Source of the DNA: Owenia fusiformis
Taxonomy: Eukaryota; Annelida; Polychaeta; Sabellida; Oweniidae
Assembly: GCA_903813345.2 (NCBI GenBank)
Contig: CAIIXF020000012.1
Location: 28,160,184 to 28,224,183 of the forward strand
Length of the DNA stretch: 64,000 bases
Reading direction: 5' to 3'
Positions within the stretch are counted from its first letter, which is position 1; the number at the start of each line of letters is the position of its first letter. Positions 10,801 through 19,700 of this stretch are shown in pieces. Position numbers and translations under genes: made by a program. Below the pieces are notes generated by a model, which worked only from the letters and a program-made list of their open reading frames with translations, had not been told where the DNA came from and did no database searches.

Positions 10801-13701
10801 TCATAATGCCCATCCAGACTAGTCAAACAAATTTAAGTGGATCCAATATTTGGTTGGTGAATAACCATGGCTCGTTTGAGAAGTTATACGATTCAATGAA
10901 GGTGAGTGCCAGCCGTTATCAATGAATAATTTATTGTATAATAACCAAGGCGAACCGTCTAGTGGTGTACCTTTTGTATATGTTTAATAATGGCGTACTT
11001 GCAATAAAAGGTCTTTCTGGGAATACAATTAAACAAAATATCAATATAAATGAATTATAAATGTGTTAAGTTATACAGGAAAAATATACTTTGTTGTCAA
11101 GTATTAATTACGAGATGTAGTATGTTTACATCTATATTCAATAATATGATCTATTCTTTCCCGGTCAATTCCCGGTTAAAAACTGCCCAGGAATCAAGAT
11201 ATAAGGTTACCCTCATCAAAAACAGTTGGGTCAGTCGCCAACGTCTCATTGTCTCATACTCGCACCATTTGACTCGTCAGTTTTGGACCCTGGCTGTTAG
11301 ACGCCTCTGTTTGTTTAATAGAATGCAAACATACCATTATTGTAACGAAACTCGGAAACATAAGCCCCGTTGCATCGCGGAATCGATGCGATGCCAAATT
11401 AGACACATCACATTTTATCAATACAGGCAAAATCCCCATGAAACAGTGTTATATTGGCTGAACATGATAGTTGAACATATTAGATGGGTATCGTATATCA
11501 ATAGCTAAAACACAAAGGACATTGATAGACCATCGAGCGTTCGAGCGTCAAACGTAAAAGCAAAAACAAGTTTGTTTTCGCTATAATAACCCATCCATCA
11601 TGATGCGCGATACATAATAGATGTCTAACATAATGGGAGTAATGATGAATTTCCATACTTTAAATGCTAATAAACATATATGCAGAAGATCTCCCCCATA
11701 GAGCTCCCCTTCATTAAATCATTTCATACGAAGAGGTCCCGAAGATTTGTTCTTGCCTCTCTTCGGAAACTAATCCAAGCTGACTGTACAGCCAAGAACT
11801 CGTTGAGCTTTGTAATTTCATGGTTCATAGCAGAAAATTGCCAGATTCCATATTTATATAGTATGATCACGAAACGGTCGTTTATTCCTACAATCGCTAT
11901 TACTTAATTTATTGTTTATCCATTTATAGTCTATATGCCTTGGTCACATTTGCTCCGATTTTCACAACGGCGCCCGACCGATTTAGTATTTTGTTCAGAA
12001 ATGTATTCAATTTTGAGCAAAATACTCAATCGACCGGGCGCCGGCCGATGAATCGCAGCAAATGTGACCCAGGCATTACAGTCGCGCCATATTTGCACCA
12101 TTTAACCCTGAGCGCTAAATTTGCGCCATTTGACCTCGAGCGCCATACTTGTGCCATTTGACATTGAGCTCCAAATTGGCAATATATTTACACTGAGCGC
12201 CATATTTGCGCCATTCGACCATGAACGCCATATTTGCGCCGTTTGATCTTGAGCTTCGTATTGGCGCCATTTGACATTGAACGCCATATGCGCCATTTGA
12301 CATTAAGCTCCGTATTGACGCCATTTGACCTAGAGCAACATACTTGCGTCATTAGACATTGAGCGCCATACTCGCGCCATTTGAACTTGAGCGAACCCTC
12401 TTGGCCCAGAGTTCGAAAATCATCCAAAATCCCTCAATTTGGTATCTTAATTCCAATGATACAACTTGATTGCGCTGGAGTCTACATCTGTGCCAAATGC
12501 ATATTGTACACTCTAATCCAATGTGTCTACAATATCCTTTAATCAAAGTATAAACGGTTTTTAATGTAGCAATACCTATTTGAAAAATAATTCGGACTGG
12601 ATTTTTGAAGTAAAAATCGTACTGTATATTGGGCTCAATGGTTGGCTTAATCATATAAGCAATTTTTCTTAAAGATTACAGGGATCAAACTATAAGACCG
12701 TTTTATCCAGCGTTTTCCTATTCAAGGACAGATTTAACACTCACACGTCCTAAACCACTCTGAAGTGTTAAATTGAGACTATCCAGATCTGTGTAATAGA
12801 ATCAATGGTATGAAATACCAGCAAACAGAGAGCTATGATCGTATTTGCGATGATTTAGATGAAAAGTGTCACTTAGGCTAAATAAATGAGTTACTTCAAT
12901 AAGATAATTGGATCTCTTGGTACACAGTTAACCATATTTGGAACTTCTGGTATGGAAGAAGAAAATCATTAGATCTCGGGGACCTTATATTTTTCAGAAA
13001 GTATGTACGATTTGATGATGGCTTTATGGGTTAATATAGATGTTCACTTAATGTCGCTTATGTGACCGTCCATCAAATTTTTTCCAATCGTTTTAGCAAA
13101 TATTGCTGTTTTAAAATATTGAATTAATATTATTACATTTTCAAGATTCATTCTCGATTCGCTTTAATAATCTTTCTCCATCTTGTCTCCTACTCGATTC
13201 AGAATAATAATAATGAAAGCAATATGGACAACCTTGAACGGACCATCAACGTCATGTTGTTTAATATAAACATGTAACATTTTAAAAATTCTTTTAATAC
13301 AGACTCTTTGGTTTAATATCAAGAGGTTTTGAATTTATTTTGTAATTTGGGGAATTATTTTACAGGTCAATGTATACAACCAACTTATTGTAAGTTGCGT
13401 AGGTCATTTGAGTTGTGGTCTCTATTATTTTTATGGCAAAAATAATTATACTTTTATTATTTTTCAGGAGCAGAAAAGTATATTATCGGATGAGAAGACA
13501 TATTTTACTTGGATCTTTTTCGCTATTCTGACTGCTGTTGGATGTCTGATTGTCGTAATATCCAGCTTTACGGTAATAAGCTGTAGAAACACTTGCAAGA
13601 GACAACGTCTACTGAACCGTGACAACAGACTAAACATGTACTCGTACCAGTCAGTAGACTCAGTAATGTCGGAAGAGAGTTATAGCGTCTCATATGCGTA
13701 A
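1745..13701 (+). CDS. Spliced gene: Ser/Thr-rich type I membrane protein (three coding exons)
   Basis: Joining 1745-1802, 10051-10901 and 13468-13701 gives an uninterrupted frame of 380 residues. In order it has a signal peptide (about residues 1-23), a Ser/Thr/Pro-rich ectodomain with seven N-glycosylation sequons, one membrane helix (about residues 315-338), a short basic stretch and a Ser/Tyr-rich cytoplasmic tail. Introns are 8.2 kb and 2.6 kb, with GT-AG ends and phases 1 and 0. I do not recognise the family; the layout resembles mucin-like cell-surface proteins. A separate in-frame exon inside the 8.2-kb intron cannot be excluded. The join is inferred from splice sites and phase, not from transcript data. 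Confidence 0.65.
3779..4166 (+). mobile_element. Small inverted-repeat element, family also at 35.8 kb
   Basis: The ends are TTAAAGGCAGAATCAGATCT and a sequence related to AGAGATTCTCTCTTTAA. The centre carries a near-perfect 23-bp palindrome (3970-3992, ATAAGAATGGT and ACCATTCTTAT). The same element sits in reverse orientation at 35774-36154. The TTAA-like flanks suggest TTAA target choice, but the duplication cannot be separated from the inverted ends by eye. No coding capacity. Confidence 0.7.
5446..5552. mobile_element. Hairpin-type miniature element
   Basis: Inverted arms of about 43 bp pair with a loop of about 20 bp. The left arm contains GGGCAATATAGTGAAA and the right arm TTTCACTATATTGCCC. 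Outside these, ATAACGTTATTTC pairs with GAAATGACGTTAT. Two or three mismatches show some age. Non-coding. Confidence 0.75.
6947..7294. mobile_element. Inverted-repeat element with AGTCACATTTGCT ends
   Basis: The ends AGTCACATTTGCT and AGCAAATGTGACT flank about 350 bp. The interior is unusually rich in CTACGG/CCGTAG-type words repeated in both orientations, so it can fold extensively. A shorter element with closely related ends lies at 11941-12074, and a single similar end (GGTCACATTTGC) occurs near 23393. Non-coding; superfamily not assigned. Confidence 0.65.
10051..10901 (+). CDS. Exon 2 of membrane-protein gene (Ser/Thr-rich ectodomain)
   Basis: The exon follows a good acceptor (TGTTTTTCAG at 10041-10050) and ends at the donor AAG|GTGAGT. 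It adds 283 residues with no stop, far longer than chance open frames nearby. It is rich in Ser, Thr, Pro and Lys, has sequons such as NGT, NDS, NSS, NKT, NIT, NET and NLS, and has a single cysteine near its start. That composition suits an extended O-glycosylated stalk. A more hydrophobic stretch near residues 80-105 of the exon (KYVIKLNKTT) may be a small folded part. No named domain is recognised. Confidence 0.75.
11941..12074. mobile_element. Miniature element with TGGTCACATTTGCT ends
   Basis: Arms read TTGGTCACATTTGCT at the left and AGCAAATGTGACCCA at the right. An inner inverted pair, GGCGCCCGACCGATT against AATCGACCGGGCGCC, spans about 134 bp in all. It appears related by its ends to the element at 6947-7294. 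Confidence 0.7.
12084..12395. repeat. 28-bp minisatellite (about 11 units)
   Basis: Tandem units with consensus CGCCATATTTGCGCCATTTG then ACCTTGAG, mostly 28 bp. They lie directly beside the small element ending at 12074. Because 28 is not a multiple of three and the unit has few stops on the minus strand, several overlapping minus frames stay open by chance. Located in intron 2 of the membrane-protein gene. Confidence 0.85.
13468..13701 (+). CDS. Exon 3 of membrane-protein gene (membrane helix and tail)
   Basis: The exon begins after the acceptor TATTTTTCAG and encodes 77 residues ending in TAA. Residues about 12-35 (YFTWIFFAILTAVGCLIVVI and following) form one hydrophobic helix. Next comes a basic segment (CRNTCKRQRLLNR), which suggests the C-terminus lies in the cytoplasm. 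The last 20 residues, MYSYQSVDSVMSEESYSVSY then Ala, are dominated by Ser and Tyr and could be phosphorylated. From base 13597 onward the exon is also the first unit of the downstream 124-bp tandem array. Confidence 0.8.
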   Translation, partial: EQKSILSDEKTYFTWIFFAILTAVGCLIVVISSFTVISCRNTCKRQRLLNRDNRLNMYSYQSVDSVMSEESYSVSYA

Positions 13702-14586
13702 ATAACCAAGTGGAATGTACAAGAGACAACGTTTTCTGAACCGTGACAATAGGCTAAACATGTACTCGTACCAGTCCGTGGACCCAGTTATGTCGGGAGA
13801 GAGTTATAGTGTCTCATATGCGTAAATAACCAAGTGGAATGTACAAGAGACAACGTTTTCTGAACCGTGACAATAGGCTAAACATGTACTCGTACCAGTC
13901 AGTAGACTCAGTAATGTCGGAAGAGAGTTATAGCGTCTCATATGCGTAAATAACCAAGTGGAATGTACAAGAGTCAACGTTTTCTGAACCGTGACAATAG
14001 GCTAAACATGTACTCGTACCAGTCCGTGGACCCAGTTATGTCGGGAGAGAGTTATAGTGTCTCATATGCGTAAATAACCAAGTGGAATGTACAAGAGACA
14101 ACGTTTTCTGAACCGTGACAATAGGCTAAACATGTACTCGTACCAGTCCGTGGACTCGTAATGTCGGAAGAGAGTTATAGCGTCTCATATGCGTAAATAA
14201 CCAAGTGGAATGTACAAGAGACAACGTTTTCTGAACCGTGACAATAGGCTAAACATGTACTCGTACCAGTCCGTGGACTCGTAATGTCGGAAGAGAGTTA
14301 TAGCGTCTCATATGCGTAAATAACCAAGTGAAGTATGTGAATAGACAACGTTTTCCGAACCGTGGCAATGGGCTAAACATGTACTCGTACCAGTCCGTGG
14401 ACTCAATAATGTCGGAAGAGAGTTATAGCGTCTCATATGCGCAAAACAACCAAGTGAAATATGTACTAGAGACAACGTTTACCGAACCGTGACAATAGGC
14501 TATACAATGTCTTCGTACCAGTCCGTGGACTCAAATAACATCGGAAGAGCGTTCTAGCGTCTCATATGCGTAGATAACAAAGTGGA
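13597..14586 (+). repeat. 124-bp tandem array containing the last-exon tail
   Basis: Units begin AAGAGACAACGT at 13597, 13721, 13845, 13969 and 14093, exactly 124 bp apart, then near 14216, 14339 and 14466 (about 123-127 bp). The first unit is the genuine end of exon 3 plus its stop and 23 bp of 3' sequence. Units 2-4 keep the 35-codon tail frame and its TAA; units 5 and 6 lose one base and stop early; units 7 and 8 are the most diverged. Units 1 and 3 share the GTAGACTCAGTAATG form, and units 2 and 4 share GTGGACCCAGTTATG, so a 248-bp dimer was copied. The array probably forms the start of the 3' untranslated region. Confidence 0.9.
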
Positions 14587-15644
14587 TTTCTCACTGAATT
14601 ATGCATATCAGTGACGTAGTTATGACATCAAATATCGATGCAAATTCAATCATAGAACATATAGGCGTGGATAATGAGCCATTTGGGAGACTGTGTAATC
14701 TTTTTATTATTATTTTCCGCCCAAAATGACTGGCGTACATCTACCAGCCGAAGTAGACTAAATTATTGATATTAACGCACATTCGCACATACTGATTGGG
14801 TCAAAAATGTAAATTTTAAGACCTGTTTGCCTCAATATTGCTTGATGTGTGTGTATAAGTAACGGGGAAAACCTATCATGTGGAAAATACGGAAAATGAT
14901 CTTTTTCATGGCCAATCAAAATGACATTTGTTTTCCTCATAGGACCTTTCTATTAAGCCATACCAAATATGCCAGACAGAATTAACAAACCACAACATTT
15001 TATCGCAAACCTTATATACTGTATAAAATATCCACGAGGATTTGGCTTGTGAAATGTATATTTTAACTTTGCACAATGTGTCACTCAGTTGTTTCAATTC
15101 ATAGATTCGAATAATATTAGCGGTGTATGAGTCATTTAAAAATGTTTAATAATACCTTTCAACAAAATACTCAATTTTCACTGCTTCAAACAGCAACCCA
15201 GGATATTGATGAAAACATTTACCGGTTGCCATGTATGATTTGTCCATATTTAATTATTACTTTAAACTGAACAAATGAGATATTTCAATGGGAATCTAAA
15301 GGTAGTACTTATATAGATGTAATAGCTGATATATAACCCACACTTGAAGGGAAAATGTGCAAAAGTGCGTAAAATATCACAAGCAAACTCCTGTTGAACA
15401 TTTCCTACATTTCAGTGCAGTATGCAATACGTATTCAAACATACCAAGTGTGTCTCAGCCAATCACCTTAGGGCATTTCAGTGCATTAATTTATCGGAAT
15501 ATGTGCAGAATTTTTTCTGATTTTGCATACTGCATTGTCATTACGCATATGATAGATATGATCAGAGTGAACTTTTAAAATGAATGACATCAAATGCTTG
15601 TATAGATATATAACAGAAATTGTAAATATAATGTAAATATTAAT
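14587..15644. other. Intergenic stretch between convergent genes
   Basis: About 1 kb between the tail array of the plus-strand gene and the likely 3' end of lectin B. It is AT-rich. No clear AATAAA is present on the plus strand, so the plus gene's polyadenylation site remains unplaced. Nothing else is supported here. Confidence 0.4.
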
Positions 15645-15650
15645 TAGTAT

Positions 15651-15656
15651 TTTATT
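15651..15656 (-). promoter_or_regulatory. Candidate polyadenylation signal of lectin B
   Basis: AATAAA on the minus strand about 1 kb past the lectin B stop. The surrounding sequence (TATTTTATTAGTAA then AGCTGC on the plus strand) is conserved in lectin A at 59966-59971. A second AATAAA at 15683-15688 is not kept in A. Position and conservation between the paralogues are the only support. Confidence 0.45.
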
Positions 15657-15970
15657 AGTAATTCTCTTAGCTGCACATACATTTTATTACAAATAGTACA
15701 AATCATGAATACAAATGCAACGTTACGTTAGAACAGCAAACACCAGATTGCACTACACAAAGAGGACATCTATTAATATGCAACTACGAGAGAGTAAGCA
15801 TTTAGCTAACACATCGTTAGATATATGGCGGCTGTTATAATTTATGGTGTGCTTTGAGGTGGACAACGTCCAAAGCATATATGTTTTATGTTGCGAAATT
15901 ATGACATTATAAATAAAAATAAAAACATATCCAACTAAACGCGTTGCCATTGCAATCATAACTTCAGTAT

Positions 15971-16373
15971 CACACCCGGTGATCGTGAAAATGGGACGGA
16001 GGGGGGAGCAAGCAATTTCTGGTAGAAAAATGAACAAATCTGCAAAAATTATTTTTTCAAGAAAAGGCTTATGATTTGATTGCTAAACGAATAGGCGCAC
16101 GGTATGGTAAAATATGTCGCGTATTCTACGAATTTTTTTTAGCCGATTCTCTTCTTAGGTATAAGATCTATTAAAAGAGGCGCAACGCCACCAACGTGCA
16201 AAAGTCAATGTTTTTGCTTTAAATCAAGCATCAACGGTCTACACAACCTGCAATAAATATTTGTAAGTGACATTATCATCATAAAATTAATGACCTTTTT
16301 GCAGATTTGTTCATTTTTCTACCAGAAATTGCTTGCTCCCCCCTCCGTCCCATTTTCACGATCACCGGGTGTG
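15971..16373. mobile_element. 403-bp inverted-repeat element in lectin B 3' UTR
   Basis: Arms of about 77 bp (CACACCCGGTGATCGTGAAA and its complement) flank the element, with a five-base duplication AGTAT on each side (15966-15970 and 16374-16378). Lectin A lacks it at the matching place near 60270. A single arm of the same element lies at 30128-30204. It has no transposase frame. The family is not identified; five-base duplications do not fit Tc1/mariner. Confidence 0.8.
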
Positions 16374-16665
16374 AGTATATGCATATGTTTTTTAAAAACT
16401 TGTATGCGTACATGTATATCATAACATTACTATACAGGATATGTAATATAACAGAGTTCGTTATAGACTTGCATGCGTATATCAATATGACAGTGGAACA
16501 TTAAAATAAGCCGAGTAATTCCAATAAATACTTTAGCTTTACCTCATAGAACTGCTTACGAGATGTACATTAAAAGTTTTGATTCTCCAAAATAACATAA
16601 TGTTAATTCCATTGTTGCTATGACCCTAAAGGTGTTCATTGCAATAAGCTATCATATTATAGGAT

Positions 16666-16754
16666 TCATATTATAGAGTTATATGAAAGTAACAACACTG
16701 CATATGACACAAGTCCAACCACAGAGGCCTGTCTGTTGATGTTAGCATTTCCAA
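16666..16754 (-). CDS. Lectin B exon 5 (hydrophobic C-terminus)
   Basis: After the acceptor CTTCTTTTAG the exon encodes GNANINRQ, then about 20 mostly hydrophobic residues (ASVVGLVSYAVLLLSYNSII), then TGA. A short small-residue spacer followed by a hydrophobic end with no charged residue after it is the pattern of a GPI-attachment signal; a plain membrane anchor is the alternative. Lectin A has the same 89-bp coding length and nearly the same tail, which shows the exon is real despite its size. Confidence 0.75.
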
Positions 16755-19700
16755 CTAAAAGAAGAAACGTGGCTTATTTATACGAGGTATGTCGTTAGTT
16801 AAAATAGAACTACATCCAATACATAAGGATAGATGTCACTGTAAATTGTTTTCATCGAAATAGTGCCCCTATATATTTTAATGGTAACTGTAATTGATTA
16901 TTGAAAGGGAAATAATTATTCCGATGTTTTTTAATATTAATTAATCCTTCATTTTATTTTCTAAGATTTTAGATATCTCATAAAATACGTTACATTTTTT
17001 AAGATTCTTGTATTTTCAAATTGTTCATTCAGATAGTTAGAAAACCAATTATACTGAATCCAGAGCTGATTTAGATGGCATTTCAAGAACTAGTCATGAC
17101 ATATGATTTTTGTCGAAAATTATTCTATTTTCCCTATTAGCTATAGATTAATGTTATCATTACATACCTTGAAACACGCAAATAAAATCCACTTCCAAGT
17201 ATTTGTAGACACCAGGGCAAGGATCCCCATATATGGAGTTGAGGGCGCGTAAGTGACAGCTTGGTTTGCCTTCACACAAGGCCTTCACTATCTTCATGGT
17301 GCTTTTCTCAGATTGACAGTTAGTATCAAAATGATAATCTTTGTCATCGAACCTACGGCCATGATTTATTAGCCAATATAAAAAACATAAAAATATTTAT
17401 TACGTGAGTTGTGGATTTCAGACGTTAAGAATTCTGATTTTTACATAAAAATAAGGTCCATGTCCATGTCTACGATTTTTGTGAGTAATATATCTTCATC
17501 ATGAATTAAAATATTTGAGCGTAATTTAGGACGAGAATTACAGCTATTAGCACTTTAATAGTTGTACATGTTTTCGTTAACTAAATCACATTTGAAATTT
17601 CTATATAAAGGAAAACAAATGTCTTAATTTTTAAGAGTTTTCATAAAAATAGTTTAAATATATACGAGAGGTGATCAATATGTAATGGACACTTTTTTAA
17701 ACAGATGCTTCTCATAGACCATCTTTTTGATTTTTTGCCACTGATACATCATTTAACGAACGAAGTTCGGAGGGATATAGGGAACGCCTCCGTCTGTCCG
17801 TCCGTCTGTCCGTCCGTCCGGGCAATTACTCAAATACCGTTGACCCGATTTTGTTCATATTTTGTACACATATACCCTATAGGGCTAGGAGTTCTGCTCG
17901 AAAGGCGATTTTCAAAATGGCTGCTCCTTTAAAAATTAAGTGCAATATGTAAAACTGTAATGGCAATATGTTTTAAATGTAAAAAATTATATAGGACATT
18001 AATAAAGCTAGAAATGTAGATATTAAAGAAGCACATGGCAGCCATCTTAAAAAATGGCGGCCTTTACTCGTTATTTTACGATTTTCGCTGTTACTCCAAA
18101 AGTAGTGGAGCGATTTTGTTCATATTTGGTATGTGGATACTATAAGCATGACACCATGTCTAATGACACTTTTGGTAGAAGGCGGCCATTTTTGAAAGTG
18201 GCCACCATTTTAACGTAATTTACTACAACTGGAAAAGTAGTGGAGCGATTTTGTTCATATTTAGTATGTGAATACTATAAGCATGGCACACTGTCTAATG
18301 ACTCTTTTGGTAGAAAGTGGGCATTTTGAAAAATGGCTGCCATTTTTGCTATATACTCTGTTTGTAAAAATACCAGCCATGGCTGTTCGATGGGATTTGC
18401 TACGTTTTGGCGTTACTGTTGTCTAGTTATCTATCAACTCTAAAAATTTGAAAAAACATGCAGTATATTTTGATATATCTTTATTTCTGTGAAAGAGGTA
18501 TAGGTACCCCAGTATCGACATTGTAACGTCACACATTCTGGAGCGACAGTTGTGTCCGTCATTTGTGACAACAGTATTAGTCCATGGTATGAAATCTCTA
18601 GGACGTCTAATAAAGGAGCTGGTAGCACACTATAGTGGAGCGATATTTGACTTTACATTAACATACCTACATATGTTCCCTAATAATTTTTATTGTAACC
18701 GTTCAATATACTTCCGGCTTTTAGGCTGAATTATGCCTGCCATTAACAGAGGTCAAAAAATCACCAAAAAATAAATCCCAATTTTTCACAATTTGATGTA
18801 CACAATGCAACAGAAAATAATACAGAATGATTTTAAATATATGGTTTAGGTTTCTAAACTATAAGTTTGAGGTAAATTTTCTTATCAATACCAAAGAACA
18901 TGTAATCAGTGTATCGACGTTTTGTATTGTTTCTCAGGTATTAATAAGATAAATGCTACAAATGAATCACTTTTATATTGGAAAGACAAATGTTTAAAGT
19001 ATGCTAGTTTTTCACAAAATGGGTCTCAATACGTTTTGAGATATGGACTTTTATTCAACGGTGAAAATTATCAATAAAGGAGGGCCTATTGCTCTTCCTT
19101 GACTAATTGGGACTACGGCTAAAATTCTATTTCCCGTAGTTAGATATAGCTCAGCTGCTTATATAACAACCATCAAGAGTTGATCAAATTCATGAATAAT
19201 TGAGAAAATCGTTATCAATATCTTCCTAAAATTTGATTGTATCCAGCGGTAAGGTCAAAGAAGAAACAGCCATCAGAAAACTTGATGGTAGCCACAAGTA
19301 AAGTCGAGGAAGAATTGTAAGGCGTTCGATTGCATATGACTCTAATTGATTATTAGACATGCCCTTGGAATGTATGAACATTCCAATACCTCTGTAATGT
19401 TCATATATTCCAAGGGCATGTCTAATAATCAATTAGAGTCATATGCAATCGAACGCCTTACAATTCTTCCTCGACTTTACTTGTGGCTACAATAATTTGT
19501 TGTTAGACCCCTTGTGATTATATGGAAAAATTCTGGTAATAAAATGTTCTAAACTAATATGTTCCCAATCATAAATTACCCAAATATTCCATATAATTTT
19601 GTTGAATTGGCTTGGCTCATATTTGAAAAATCAAACAAAATCTGAAAAACACACTTGCATAATTACACTAATTAAACACCGACATTTACGGTAAAATTGA

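Larger units (their letters stand above)
10902..13467 (+). other. Intron 2 of membrane-protein gene
   Basis: A 2.57-kb phase-0 intron with GTGAGT donor and TTTTTCAG acceptor. It contains a small inverted-repeat element and a 28-bp minisatellite (separate entries). An open frame of 152 codons at 11050-11508 has no recognisable domain and no splice context, so I do not call it a gene. Confidence 0.6.

Noticed and set aside
11050-11508. 152-codon plus-strand open frame
   Set aside because: It lies in intron 2 of the membrane-protein gene and has no recognisable domain, no splice context and no homologue in the window. Composition looks like chance.
12102-12427. Several overlapping minus-strand frames with Met-Ala-Ser-Asn-Gly-like repeats
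   Set aside because: They are read-throughs of the 28-bp minisatellite in different frames, not a repeat protein.
15753-16037. 94-codon minus-strand frame overlapping the lectin B 3' region
   Set aside because: It begins inside the inserted CACACCCGG element and runs into 3' UTR sequence. Lectin A does not keep the frame.
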